The position numbers and the translations under genes are program-made. DNA of 41,269 bases from NCBI GenBank assembly GCA_029554865.1, contig JAKPUX010000196.1, positions 1 to 41,269 on the forward strand, written 5' to 3'. The notes beneath the pieces were generated by a model. That model had not been told where the DNA came from. It was given only the letters and a program-made list of their open reading frames with translations, and ran no database searches. Source of the DNA: a bacterium. Lineage in GTDB: Bacteria > Zhuqueibacterota > Zhuqueibacteria > Residuimicrobiales > Residuimicrobiaceae. How positions within the stretch are numbered: the first letter of the stretch is position 1; each line of letters starts with the position of its first letter. Positions 24,827-33,948 of the stretch are shown piece by piece.

Positions 24827-25723
24827 ATGCAGGTCTATTTCTTTACCCAGCACGGGAGCTGGCAGCGCAGCGGCGCCTCGGCAGAGGAACTGCACCGGCT
24901 GCTCGAGCGCATTGCCGCGGAGACCGATACCGCTGATCTGGTCGTCGCTGTCCACCTGGTCCGCCGTTCCCGTTGGAGCGGCGGCACTGCCTTTGTGCGC
25001 CAGTGGCACCATCCCGCCGCTTTTTTTGCCACCCGCGGCAAATGGCGCCTGGGCGGTAAGCGGGTGATCCCACCGGAGCTGCCCGCACGCTTCAAGCTCA
25101 TCCGCCTGCTTCTTCAGGATGACGGCGCTCCCTACCCCATGACTCAGATGGACCGCTACGGCTGGCAGCACCGCTTTGAACGATTCAGCGACCACCTCGC
25201 CTTCTTTTTTGCGCACGAGCTGCACCATTTCCGCCGCTATCATCTCGGCCTTCACCCCCGCGAGGGGGAGCACAGCGCCAATGGCTGGGCTTTGGCGCAC
25301 TGCCGCGAGCTCGGCGTCGGCGTGGCGAGCCAGCGGCCGAGCAAAAAAAAAGCCCGAAAGCGGGCCCATCGCGGGCCGGCCTTCTGGCAGCTGTTGAATC
25401 CAATCGATTTTTTGCCCGCCGCTCAGGCGGCCTGGCTCTGGCGCAGGGGCGGCGCGCTCCTCGGCATGGCGGTGCGCCTGGGCTGCGGCGACCGGGATAA
25501 ATATGTCGCCGCCAAGATGGAGCACATCCAGCGGCTGGGCGCGATGACGCCGGGGGTGCAGCTCTGGATCACATTTGATCCCGGACAGCGCTACCGCAAC
25601 GCCCCGGTGCGGCTGGTTAGGCAGATGCGCCGGCCCTCCCTGCGCGCGGTGATCGAAACCGGGGATGGCAAAACCTGGCGCTGGCCCCTGGCCTGGCTCT
25701 CGCCCGATCCCCCTGTGGGATGA
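24827..25723 (+). CDS. HExxH-containing protein, possible metalloprotease
   Basis: This 298-aa protein has HELHH at 130-134 and, 14 residues later, an E-x-x-A-N-x-W-A segment (148-155). That matches the spacing and chemistry of gluzincins such as ImmA/IrrE, where a downstream Glu is the third zinc ligand. The rest is not familiar: an alpha/beta N-terminus and a basic stretch of KKK and RKR near 175. The C-terminal 100 residues contain a DFLPA region and a GKTWRWPLAWL ending. There is no signal peptide, so it should be cytoplasmic. It follows a lipoprotein gene and converges with a sigma-54 regulator gene (9 bp apart). Metal binding is well supported; proteolysis is inference. Confidence 0.68.
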   Translation: MQVYFFTQHGSWQRSGASAEELHRLLERIAAETDTADLVVAVHLVRRSRWSGGTAFVRQWHHPAAFFATRGKWRLGGKRVIPPELPARFKLIRLLLQDDGAPYPMTQMDRYGWQHRFERFSDHLAFFFAHELHHFRRYHLGLHPREGEHSANGWALAHCRELGVGVASQRPSKKKARKRAHRGPAFWQLLNPIDFLPAAQAAWLWRRGGALLGMAVRLGCGDRDKYVAAKMEHIQRLGAMTPGVQLWITFDPGQRYRNAPVRLVRQMRRPSLRAVIETGDGKTWRWPLAWLSPDPPVG

Positions 25724-25732
25724 GGCCGAGGA

Positions 25733-27145
25733 TCAGGCTTCGCTGCCCACCGCCTCCGCTGCGGATTGCGCTGAGCGGATCGAATCCGATTTGATCTTGT
25801 GTTTTTTAATCTTGAGATGAAGGTTTTGCCGCGGCATCTGGGCCATTTTGGCTGCCCGGGAGATATTGCCCCGCGCCTGCAGTAAAAGTTGGGTGATATA
25901 CTCTTTTTCAAACAGGTTTTTTGCATCCGCATAGGAATGGAAGCCGCCTGTCTCCGAACATTCGCCCTCATCCTTGCCGAGATAGTCATCAGGCAGCTCG
26001 TCGGGGCCGATCCAGTCCGAGTCCGAGAGGGCAACCAGCCTCTCGATGACGTTCTCGAGCTCGCGCACGTTGCCCCGCCAGGGCTGATGGGTGAGGATTT
26101 CGATGGTTTCGGGCTTGAGATAGACCCCGAGATGGTTGTGTTTTTTGGAATAGACCGAGACGAAGTGGCGTATGAGGAGGGCGATGTCATCGGGACGTTC
26201 GCGCAGGGGGGGCATGCGCAGGGTAATGACATTCAGCCGGAAGAAGAGATCCTCGCGGAAATGACCCTCCTGGACCATCTTGCGCAGATCGCGATTGGTG
26301 GCCGCGATGATCCTGGCACTGGTGCTGAGCAGCTCGGTGCCGCCGATTCTGCGGAAATGCTTGTCCTGCAGTACGCGCAGCAGCTTGACCTGAAAAGAGG
26401 GGGTTGTATCGCCGATCTCATCGAGAAAAATGGTGCCCTGGTCGGCGATCTCGAAATAGCCCTTGTGGGTGCGGTAGGCGCCGGTAAAAGAACCCTTTTC
26501 ATGGCCGAACAGGGTGCTCTCCAGAAGGGTGTCCGGGATGCCGCCGCAGTGGACGGCGAGAAAGTTGTTGTGCCGGTTGGGCCCCATGACATGGATCATG
26601 CGCGCGATCACCTCCTTGCCCGTGCCGGTTTCGCCGGTGATGAGCACAGTGGCATCGAGCGGTGCGACCTTTTGCACCATGTTCTTCAGCTCCCTGACCG
26701 GCTCGCTCTGGCCGACCAGGATGGGGGCTTCGGTCATGCCCTGGTCGGAAGCGTGCTGAGGGGAGGAGGAGCGGTGCGAAAGCTGGAGCAGGAGGTGCTC
26801 GATATGACGCAGCACCTGTTCAGCCTTGTGGACCGGTTTTTCAAAAAAGCCGTCGGCGCCCATCTTGACGCAGTCGACCAGTTCTTCGGCAGAGAGGGCG
26901 CCCAACAGCACGATCAGGGTATTGTCCGAGAGGGACTTGATCTCGCTGATCGATTTCGGCAGCTCTGCGCGCAGAGTGTCGGCATCCAGGAGCACGGCAT
27001 CCGGGGAGGAAACCTCACCCAGCATGCGCAGGGCCTCTTCGTATTTCCGTGTTGAATGGAGCTCAAAGCCAAGGTTCGGCGCTGCCTGATTGAAAAGTGT
27101 CAAAAGCTGCCTGTCGTGTGCAATAATCAACAAGGATTTTTTCAT
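25733..27145 (-). CDS. NtrC-type sigma-54 response regulator
   Basis: This 470-aa regulator has a receiver domain (1-115) with a phosphoacceptor Asp54 (DAVLLDAD) and Lys103 (GFFEKPV), though the acidic pocket is His-Asp instead of Asp-Asp. The AAA+ domain (about 140-370) carries GETGTGKE (171-178), GSFTGA in place of GAFTGA (also a normal sigma-54 contact variant) and IFLDEIGD. A Fis-type helix-turn-helix lies near the end (SRAAKMAQMPRQNLHLKI). No partner kinase is next to it, so it is orphan within the window. It is divergent from sbcD and converges with the HExxH gene. Target genes are unknown; the nearest sigma-54 promoter is at 21258. Confidence 0.92.
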   Translation of the reverse strand: MKKSLLIIAHDRQLLTLFNQAAPNLGFELHSTRKYEEALRMLGEVSSPDAVLLDADTLRAELPKSISEIKSLSDNTLIVLLGALSAEELVDCVKMGADGFFEKPVHKAEQVLRHIEHLLLQLSHRSSSPQHASDQGMTEAPILVGQSEPVRELKNMVQKVAPLDATVLITGETGTGKEVIARMIHVMGPNRHNNFLAVHCGGIPDTLLESTLFGHEKGSFTGAYRTHKGYFEIADQGTIFLDEIGDTTPSFQVKLLRVLQDKHFRRIGGTELLSTSARIIAATNRDLRKMVQEGHFREDLFFRLNVITLRMPPLRERPDDIALLIRHFVSVYSKKHNHLGVYLKPETIEILTHQPWRGNVRELENVIERLVALSDSDWIGPDELPDDYLGKDEGECSETGGFHSYADAKNLFEKEYITQLLLQARGNISRAAKMAQMPRQNLHLKIKKHKIKSDSIRSAQSAAEAVGSEA

Positions 27146-27294
27146 ATAACCTGGTCCTTTATTCTCCTGAACGATCCCGGTTCACATGATGGTGGTTTTC
27201 AAACCCCTCCAAGCAAAGAACATGCCTGAAATGGACGAATCACGACGAAATTGTAATTATGTAAGTATATAAATAACAATAATAATTTTGGCCT

Positions 27295-27331
27295 CCCCCG
27301 CCGCCGTGGAGGCACACTCCCCCGGCGGGGG
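27295..27331. repeat. GC-rich nested hairpin in divergent intergenic region
   Basis: CCCCCGCCG and CGGCGGGGG form a perfect 9-bp stem with a 19-base loop, inside which GGAG-GCACA-CTCC can pair again. It lies between the regulator gene and sbcD, next to a very AT-rich stretch (27245-27290). No T tract follows on either strand, so it is not a standard terminator; regulatory use is inference. Confidence 0.55.
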
Positions 27332-27396
27332 CTAAAGATGTATAAGCCATGCCACAGGATGTGGCACGGATTAAGCAAACGAGCGGAGGAGCTGTT

Positions 27397-28524
27397 TTGG
27401 GGATTGAACGAATCTGCCATCTTTCCGATACCCATCTGGGCTATTCCGAATACGGCAAGATCTCACCGCGCACAGGGCTCAATCAGCGCGAGCAGGACTT
27501 TTACGACGCCTGGGACGAGTGCATCGGCCGCATCATCGCACTCCGGCCCGATCTGGTCGTGCACGCCGGCGATCTCTTTCATACACCGAGGCCGAGCAAC
27601 CGGGCGATCCGGGTGGCCCTGGCCGGGATCCAGCAGATCAGCGCCGCCGGCATCCCCATGGTGCTGATCTCCGGCAACCACGAGACCCCGCGCATTCGCA
27701 GCACCGGCTCCATCTTTGAGTCACTCGCCCTTTTTTCCGGGGTCCACTGCGTCTACGAGGGGGAGTACAGGCGGCTCGCCTTCGACGGCCTTGATATTCA
27801 TGCCATACCCCATTGTTCGCTGAGCGAAGAGCTGGAGATGGCTTGCCGGAGCATCGAGATCAGGGCCGGGGCCGGATGCAACCTTCTGGTCGCCCATGGC
27901 ACCTGGACGCAAACCGAGAGCTTCAGCATGGGCGAGTTCAATGAACAGCGCCTTCCCGATTTTACCGCCCTTTACCCCGATGCCTTTGATTATATAGCAC
28001 TGGGTCATTACCACCGCCGCGTCGATGTCGCCCCGCGGGTGAGCTACTGCGGATCGACCGAACGCACCAGTCTTAACCAGGCCGGCTATCCCTGCGGATT
28101 TCTTGAACTCGATCTGGCGGGCGGAGAGCGCACCTATCACGAGCTCCCGGCGCGGCCGATGGTGCGCATCCAGCCCATCAGCTGCCGCGGCCTCCGGCTG
28201 CAGGAGATCTATGATCGCGTGGCCGGGGAGGCGCAATCCGTGCCGGAGGGGGCCATCGTTCAGCTGAACCTGGCTGAGGTCGAGGAGAGCCAGTTTCTGG
28301 GAATGGACATGCGCCTGCTTGAGGAGCTGTTTCCCGCCGCCTTTTATCTCGAAAAAAGCATCAGCTACGAGGCCGCGGATGCCGTCACCCACTCCCCCTC
28401 CCTTCATTTTGACTCCCTGGGGGTGGAATTCGGCCGTTTTATCGCCGCGCTGCCGGAGATGGAACTCGACCGGGAGACCCTCTTCCGGATCGGCAGCCGT
28501 TATCTGGAGGAGGACGAGGAGTAA
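27397..28524 (+). CDS. sbcD: Exonuclease SbcD (Mre11-type nuclease subunit)
   Basis: This 375-aa phosphoesterase is the nuclease subunit of SbcCD, which opens DNA hairpins and trims double-strand ends. Calcineurin-like metal motifs are in order: CHLSDTHLGY (DxH), VVHAGDLFH (GDxxH), ISGNHE (GNHE), VAHG and ALGHYHRR (GHxH). I prefer the TTG at 27397, which has GGAGGAG at ideal spacing, over an ATG at 27349 that has none. sbcC starts 8 bp after its stop, and the pair is clearly an operon. The length is close to the E. coli protein (400 aa). Confidence 0.92.
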   Translation: MGIERICHLSDTHLGYSEYGKISPRTGLNQREQDFYDAWDECIGRIIALRPDLVVHAGDLFHTPRPSNRAIRVALAGIQQISAAGIPMVLISGNHETPRIRSTGSIFESLALFSGVHCVYEGEYRRLAFDGLDIHAIPHCSLSEELEMACRSIEIRAGAGCNLLVAHGTWTQTESFSMGEFNEQRLPDFTALYPDAFDYIALGHYHRRVDVAPRVSYCGSTERTSLNQAGYPCGFLELDLAGGERTYHELPARPMVRIQPISCRGLRLQEIYDRVAGEAQSVPEGAIVQLNLAEVEESQFLGMDMRLLEELFPAAFYLEKSISYEAADAVTHSPSLHFDSLGVEFGRFIAALPEMELDRETLFRIGSRYLEEDEE

Positions 28525-28531
28525 GGCGGAG

Positions 28532-30934
28532 ATGATCATCAGAAGAGTGGCGCTGCGCAACTACCGCCGCTTCGCGGAGGTGGAGCTGGAGTGTCCGGAG
28601 AATATTATTGGCATCATCGGCCGCAACGGGGCGGGCAAGACCACCCTGGTCGAGGCGATCGGCTGGGCCCTCTACGGCAATGTCATCACCCGCACCGGCA
28701 AAGGGGATATCCGTTCCCAGTTCGCCGGGGAGAGCGAAACCTGTTCGGTTGAGCTTGAATTCGAGTATGGAGGGGAGGAGTACCGCATCCTGCGCCAGCT
28801 TAGGGGCAAGAACGCTGTCGCGGAGGCGGCAATCTACCGGGCAGGTGAGGCAGCGCCCGATGCGGTCCAGGAGCGCGGGGTCAACGAGTACGTCGAACAG
28901 CTGCTCCGCCTCGACTATCGTTCTTTTTACGCCTCGGTTTTCGCCCGGCAGCGCGAGCTGGCCGCCCTCTCGGCCATGCCGCCGGAGGAGCGGCGCAAGA
29001 GCATCGCCCGCCTCATCAATATCGACCGCATCGACAAGGCGCGCGAGCGGGTGCTGGCTGACCGCAATGGCAAGAACAGGTACATCGAGGGGATGCGCAG
29101 CGCCCTCATCGATCCCGATCTGCTCGAGCAGCGCATCGCAGACGCCATGACTGAGAGTCTGCAGTTGGACGAGGCGATGGCGCGGGAGGCCGAGGCGGTG
29201 ACCCGGCATGAGCTGGGGCTCGGGGAGGCGCGCGCAGTGATGGAGCGTCTTGCCGGGTTGCGCAGCGCCTGGCAGGAACACCAGAACCGGATTCTCGGCT
29301 GGCAGGCGAGCCGCAAGGAGCAGCTGGCGGCTTTGCAGCGCAGCCGGGAGGAGCTCAAGTTGATCGCTGCGGCGGAGGAGGAGCTGGAGACCCTGAGTGG
29401 AACCCTGCAGGGGCTCACAGCTGCGAGGAGCGAGAAGGAGCGGCTGGATGGAGAAGAGCTGCGCCAGGTGCAGCGCGCAGGCCTGCTCGAGCAGATCAGC
29501 CAGAATGGAGAGATCGTCTCTGCGGGTCGCGGGCGCATTGGCGCCGCGCGGAACAGGCGGGCGGGGCTGCAGGCCCTCGCTGAGGAACGCGCCGCCCTGC
29601 TGCGGCGGGAGGAGGAGCTGGAAAAGAGCCTGAGCGAGGCGCGCGAGCTCCAGCAGCACTGGAAGAGTGAAGGAGCGGCGGCCGGCAAGGCGGGCACGGA
29701 GACCCGCACCAGAAAGGAACAGATCGAGAAACTGGGCCCCGACGGAGAGTGCCCGACCTGCACCCAGAAACTGTCCGGCCACTACCCGCTGGTCCTGGTA
29801 GAGCTGGAGGAAAAACTCGCCGCACTGCGCCTCGCCTGGCAGACGGCGGTAAAGAATCTGGAGACGGCGGAAAAGAGCGTGGCAGAGCAGGAGCTGGCTT
29901 TACGGACTCTGCGCCGCGAGAAGGAGAGCCTGCTGCGTCGGATCACCGCCGACACCGAGGCGGCTGCTGACCTCGAGCGCATGGAGGAGGAGCTGGCAGC
30001 GGCGGAGAAACGGCTGGCAGAACTGGAGCAAACCCTCGCTGGACTGGGCGAGGTAATCTATGACCGCGAGACGCACCTGCAGGCACGGGCGAGGCTGGCG
30101 GAACTGGAGGCCATGCAGCGCCGGGCCGATCAACTCACGGAACGGGCCAGCCGCAGGGGACAGGTGGCGGCAGAGATCGGGCGCACCGAAAGGATGACCG
30201 GCGAGCTCACCCGGATGGAGGAGCAGGAGCTGGCCCTCCAGGCCGCTCTCGGCTATGAAGAGAGCGACTTCCAGGCGGCCGATGCAGCGGTCAAGGCCGC
30301 CATGAGCACCATGATCGAGGCCCAAAAGAGCCATGCCAGCGCTCGGGAGGCGGCGGCGCGCAGCCGCGCTGTCGAGGAAAACCTGCAGGCCCAGAAAGAG
30401 GAGCAGGAAAAGAAACGACAGGAGATCGCAAAGACAGCGGACGAGATCCGCTACCTGGACGCCCTCGACCTCTATCTGAAGAAATTTCGCGTCGATCTGG
30501 CCGGGCGCATCCGCCCGCTCCTCGCCCGCCGCGCCTCGGAGCTGCTGGGCCTGACCACCAGGGGTCGCTATACGCGCCTGGAGCTGGACGAGGAATACCA
30601 GATCTCCCTCTACGACGGCCCCCGCAGCTTCCCCCTGGGCCGCTTTTCAGGCGGCGAGCAGGATCTGGCCAATCTCTGCCTGCGCGTCGCCATCAGCCAG
30701 ATCCTCGCCGAACGCAGCGGCGGCGCCCCGATCAATTTCATCGTCCTCGATGAAATCTTCGGCTCGCAGGACGAGGAACGCAAAAGCCTCATCCTCGATG
30801 CCCTCGTTCAGCTCTCCTCACAGTTCAGGCAGATCTTCATGATCACCCACGTCGAGTCGATCAGGGACAACATGCAGGTCATTGTGGAGGTCGGGCTCGT
30901 CGACGAACAGCGCAGCGAGGTCCGCATGCTCTGA
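28532..30934 (+). CDS. sbcC: SbcC ATPase (Rad50-type)
   Basis: This 800-aa SMC-like ATPase works with SbcD at broken and hairpin DNA. Walker A is GRNGAGKT near residue 30. Coiled coils rich in Glu, Ala and Arg flank a zinc hook at about 407, where the CPTC motif sits in a Gly-Pro-rich turn. The C-terminal head has the signature FSGGEQDLANL and Walker B FIVLDEIFGSQDEER. It is shorter than E. coli SbcC (1048 aa) because the coiled-coil arms are shorter. The start is the ATG at 28532, after a GGCGGAG site. It follows sbcD by 8 bp and converges with the flippase-like gene (12 bp apart). Confidence 0.93.
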   Translation: MIIRRVALRNYRRFAEVELECPENIIGIIGRNGAGKTTLVEAIGWALYGNVITRTGKGDIRSQFAGESETCSVELEFEYGGEEYRILRQLRGKNAVAEAAIYRAGEAAPDAVQERGVNEYVEQLLRLDYRSFYASVFARQRELAALSAMPPEERRKSIARLINIDRIDKARERVLADRNGKNRYIEGMRSALIDPDLLEQRIADAMTESLQLDEAMAREAEAVTRHELGLGEARAVMERLAGLRSAWQEHQNRILGWQASRKEQLAALQRSREELKLIAAAEEELETLSGTLQGLTAARSEKERLDGEELRQVQRAGLLEQISQNGEIVSAGRGRIGAARNRRAGLQALAEERAALLRREEELEKSLSEARELQQHWKSEGAAAGKAGTETRTRKEQIEKLGPDGECPTCTQKLSGHYPLVLVELEEKLAALRLAWQTAVKNLETAEKSVAEQELALRTLRREKESLLRRITADTEAAADLERMEEELAAAEKRLAELEQTLAGLGEVIYDRETHLQARARLAELEAMQRRADQLTERASRRGQVAAEIGRTERMTGELTRMEEQELALQAALGYEESDFQAADAAVKAAMSTMIEAQKSHASAREAAARSRAVEENLQAQKEEQEKKRQEIAKTADEIRYLDALDLYLKKFRVDLAGRIRPLLARRASELLGLTTRGRYTRLELDEEYQISLYDGPRSFPLGRFSGGEQDLANLCLRVAISQILAERSGGAPINFIVLDEIFGSQDEERKSLILDALVQLSSQFRQIFMITHVESIRDNMQVIVEVGLVDEQRSEVRML

Positions 30935-30946
30935 GGCGGACGCTGC

Positions 30947-31960
30947 CTATTCGCCGCGGGTGGCGCTGGATTTCAGGCTTTTGAGGCTCAGACCCTCGAT
31001 CGAGATCATGGCGAGGCCAACCACAATGATGGGCAGAAAATTGATGGCGTGCATGACGATGGCGAAGGTCAGGGCCTGGCTGCCGGGAACGTTGAAGGGG
31101 GCGAGCGCCAGGGACTGCTGGCAGAGCCAGTGATAGGTGCCGACGTAGCCGGGGGATGAGGGCACCAGCACACCGAAGGTGGTGATCACCAGCAGCACGA
31201 GCGAGGTGGTCCAGGGCAGGGAATAGGTGGCGACGAAATCGAAGGAGTAGAGGACGAGCTGGAAGGCGGCCCCGTAACAGCCCCAGATCACGGCCGAGAG
31301 CAGGGCGACGATGAGATAATGGGAGGGCCGGCGCAGGGGCACGATGCCGACGAGAAAGGATTCCATCATCTTCCTGAGCCGCTTATTGAGATCGGGCATG
31401 GTGCGGCCGAGCAGCCGTTCCATCAGTCTGAAAGCTGGCTGCGGATACTTTTTAAGCAGCAGCAGGGCGACGAAGAGCAGGGCGATGACCAGAAAGGTCA
31501 GATAGCCGCCCATACGCACCCAGTCCGGGAAGGGAAAGACCATCACCGCGATGGCCATGAGCAGAAAGAGGGTGAAGACATCGATGATGCGCTCCATGAC
31601 GATGGTGCCAAAGATCGCACTGCTCGAAACCGGTTGTTTTCTGCCGAGGACATAGGCGCGGACGAATTCACCGAGGTGGGCGGGCAGAATATCGTTGAAA
31701 AAATAGCCGATCATCAGGGCCGAAAAGAGGGGTTTGAGGGAGAGACACTGGATGGGCTCGAGCAGGTAGCGCCAGCGCAGGGTGCGCAGCCCGTGCGCTA
31801 CAAAGGTGATCGCAACGGTGGGGAGGAGCCACCAGTAATTGGCCGCGGCAAAGGCCTCGCCCATCTGGGCCATGTTCACCTTGTGAAACGCCAGATAAAG
31901 AAAGAGGGCGCTGATAAGTATGCCGATGATGAGCTTGTAGTTTTTCTTCACGCAGGTCAC
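30947..31960 (-). CDS. LPG-synthase-TM/flippase-like membrane protein
   Basis: This 337-aa inner-membrane protein has seven to eight hydrophobic helices and matches the UPF0104/AglD-type flippase-like family (the transmembrane part of MprF). Typical landmarks are ALMIGYFFNDILPAHLGEFVRAYVLGRK with an Asn-Asp in the second loop and FGVLVPSSPGYVGTYH near the C-terminus. Such proteins are linked to lipid flipping and lysyl-phospholipid formation, but this one lacks the soluble synthase domain. The GTG at 31960 follows GGGAAGGG at close spacing. It stands alone, with a likely weak promoter in the 186-bp gap shared with the thymidylate-kinase-like pair. The substrate lipid is unknown. Confidence 0.82.
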   Translation of the reverse strand: MTCVKKNYKLIIGILISALFLYLAFHKVNMAQMGEAFAAANYWWLLPTVAITFVAHGLRTLRWRYLLEPIQCLSLKPLFSALMIGYFFNDILPAHLGEFVRAYVLGRKQPVSSSAIFGTIVMERIIDVFTLFLLMAIAVMVFPFPDWVRMGGYLTFLVIALLFVALLLLKKYPQPAFRLMERLLGRTMPDLNKRLRKMMESFLVGIVPLRRPSHYLIVALLSAVIWGCYGAAFQLVLYSFDFVATYSLPWTTSLVLLVITTFGVLVPSSPGYVGTYHWLCQQSLALAPFNVPGSQALTFAIVMHAINFLPIIVVGLAMISIEGLSLKSLKSSATRGE

Positions 31961-32146
31961 ATCCCTTCCCGTTGGTGAGATCGAATAAAGATACTAAATT
32001 CCGGCCAAATCCTCAAGATAATTAACCGCGCTCCTCCGATTTGGCGGTATTTCAGAAATAAAATATTGGCTTTACGTGTATAAATTATATCATAAACATG
32101 TTGCCGGTCAGCCCCGGGCTGTCTGGATCAAAAGACGGGATATCAT

Positions 32147-32845
32147 ATGGGCAAGATCGAATTGCGCAAGAACAGCTGCAAGGGGCGTTTGATCGCCGTC
32201 GAGGGCATGGATGGATCCGGCAAATCGACGCAGATCTACCTCCTCAAACGCTGGCTGGAGCTGGAGGGCTACAAGGTCTTCTTCACCGAGTGGAACTCCT
32301 CGGTGCTGGTTAAAAAGGCAACCAAGAAGGCCAAGACCGCCAACCTGCTCACCCCGACCACCTTTTCGCTTATCCACTGCACCGATTTCGCCGACCGCTT
32401 CGAACGGCAGATCTGGCCGCTCCTCCGCGCCGGCTATATCGTGCTCGCCGACCGTTACTGCTTTACCGCTTTTGCGCGCGATGGCGTCCGCGGCTGCAGC
32501 CCGGACTGGGTGCGCACCATGTACAGTTTTGCAACCCAGCCGGACATCACCTTTTTCTTTCAGGTCCCCCCGGAGGTGGCCGTCAACCGCATCCTCGACG
32601 GCAGGCCCACCCTCAAGTACCACGAGGCCGGCATGGATCTCGGGCTGGCCGCCGATCCCTACGAGAGCTTCCGCATCTTTCAGGGCAGGATCAACGACGC
32701 CTATATCAGCATGGTCCCCGAATACGGCTTTACCGTCATCGACGCCACCCAGCCAATCGATGTGCAGCAGCAGCTCGTCCGCAGGATTGTCAGCGAGCGC
32801 ATCGATCTGCCGGACTTTAAATGGAAAGTGAGGAGCAGGGTATGA
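32147..32845 (+). CDS. Thymidylate-kinase-like P-loop protein, first copy
   Basis: This 232-aa protein resembles dTMP kinase (tmk), which phosphorylates dTMP. The P-loop GMDGSGKST (20-28) is intact, and the DRY motif (LADRYCFTAFARDGVRG) is present. The C-terminus has extra residues past the normal kinase end, and the lid region is not typical of either bacterial type I or II enzymes. It is followed, with a 4-base overlap (ATGA), by a second similar gene, so the two are translated together. The pair could be a heterodimer or specialised nucleotide/sugar kinases. The family is secure, the substrate is not. Confidence 0.8.
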   Translation: MGKIELRKNSCKGRLIAVEGMDGSGKSTQIYLLKRWLELEGYKVFFTEWNSSVLVKKATKKAKTANLLTPTTFSLIHCTDFADRFERQIWPLLRAGYIVLADRYCFTAFARDGVRGCSPDWVRTMYSFATQPDITFFFQVPPEVAVNRILDGRPTLKYHEAGMDLGLAADPYESFRIFQGRINDAYISMVPEYGFTVIDATQPIDVQQQLVRRIVSERIDLPDFKWKVRSRV

Positions 32846-33534
32846 AGTTCTTTGGCGAGGGACTGCCCGGAGTCAACGTGGACAAGCTCACCGGAAAATT
32901 GATTGCCATCGAGGGGGCCGACGGCAGCGGCCGTTCCACGCAAATCAGGCTGCTCACCGACTGGCTTGAGGGGCACGGCTATGCCACGGTCAACGTCGGC
33001 CTGAAGCGCTCGAATCTGGTCAGCGAGGAGCTGGAGGCTGCCATGCAGGGCAATGTGCTCAGCCCGATCACCTTCTCTCTGTTTTACGCCACTGATTTCG
33101 CTGATCAGCTGGAAAACATCATCGTCCCGGCACTGAGGGCGGGCCTGCTCGTCCTCGCGGACCGCTACATCTATACCCTGATTGCGCGCGATATCGTCCG
33201 CGGCGGCAATCCCGAATGGGTCGAGTCGCTCTACAGCATCGCTCTGGTTCCGGATGTGGTCTTTTACCTCGACGTGGCTCCACGCTTCCTGGTGGAGCGC
33301 AACATGCAAAAAAGCGCCCAGCTCGACTACTGGGAGTCGGGGATGGATATCCGTCTGTCGCGAGATATTTTCGACAGCTTTATCCGTTATCAGCGTCTGA
33401 TGCGCAATGAATTCCGCCGGATGAGCGAGAAATACAACTTTCAAGTCATCAACGGCAACCGGCCGCCGCGCTCAATCGCCCTCGACCTGCAAAAGCATGT
33501 CGCACCCCTGTTGGGGGAGAACAGGCGCAGCTAA
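32842..33534 (+). CDS. Thymidylate-kinase-like protein, second copy with Walker A Lys-to-Arg change
   Basis: This 230-aa protein shares the overall plan of its upstream neighbour: a P-loop near 25-33, a DRY segment (LADRYIYTLIARDIVRGG), and a basic tail. The P-loop reads GADGSGRST, so the invariant Lys of Walker A is Arg31. GAGGAGCAGGGT precedes the ATG, which overlaps the previous stop. The related sequence and tandem order suggest an old duplication with divergence, perhaps one active and one regulatory subunit. It could still bind nucleotide, as an Arg sometimes occurs at this position in related kinases. I cannot say whether it is catalytic. Confidence 0.78.
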   Translation: MKFFGEGLPGVNVDKLTGKLIAIEGADGSGRSTQIRLLTDWLEGHGYATVNVGLKRSNLVSEELEAAMQGNVLSPITFSLFYATDFADQLENIIVPALRAGLLVLADRYIYTLIARDIVRGGNPEWVESLYSIALVPDVVFYLDVAPRFLVERNMQKSAQLDYWESGMDIRLSRDIFDSFIRYQRLMRNEFRRMSEKYNFQVINGNRPPRSIALDLQKHVAPLLGENRRS

Positions 33535-33558
33535 TCAGGGCATCATGCATGCAAATGG

Positions 33559-33891
33559 ATGGCTATGAAGAAAAAAATCCAGGAACCCCTGCGGTTAAAA
33601 TACATTCAGGAGCTGGCCGCCGAACTGGGCGCGCTGCGCACCAATTTCGTCGATGTCATCAGCCGGTACCAGTCGAATCAGGAGGCAAGGCTTCTGGCCT
33701 GCATCGAAAGCCTGTCAGCGCCGGCCGGGCATGAGGCGGAGGATGTTCACCACGACGACAGAGACATTCTCGCTTTACTCGAAGAGCTGCACGGACTGCG
33801 AATCAAGCCGGACAAAGGCCGGCTCAAGGATGTGCGCCGGATGGATGAACTGATTGACCGGGTCTACAAACGGCTGGTCAAGCTCTCCTGA
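33559..33891 (+). CDS. Small helical protein following the kinase-like pair
   Basis: This 110-aa protein is mostly alpha-helical, with amphipathic heptads in AAELGALRTNFVDVISRYQ and DILALLEELHGL, and it ends in a basic DRVYKRLVKLS segment. The start is ATG 33559, with a second ATG at 33565. No clear ribosome site is seen. It lies 24 bp behind the second kinase-like gene on the same strand, so it probably belongs to the same transcript. It converges with the radical SAM gene (57 bp apart, no clear terminator). I do not recognise the family. A coiled-coil partner of the kinases is a guess from position only. Confidence 0.6.
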   Translation: MAMKKKIQEPLRLKYIQELAAELGALRTNFVDVISRYQSNQEARLLACIESLSAPAGHEAEDVHHDDRDILALLEELHGLRIKPDKGRLKDVRRMDELIDRVYKRLVKLS

Positions 33892-33948
33892 TATCCGGGC
33901 TTTTTCCTCTCAGACGCTTCTCCACATCCTCGCCATGTTAAGGGCTGC

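Noticed and set aside
25889..27055. Plus-strand open frame opposite the NtrC-type regulator
   Set aside because: Mirror frame of a gene with all sigma-54 activator motifs.
28439..29782. Minus-strand open frames within sbcC
   Set aside because: The Walker A, zinc hook and signature motifs of SbcC on the plus strand settle the coding strand.
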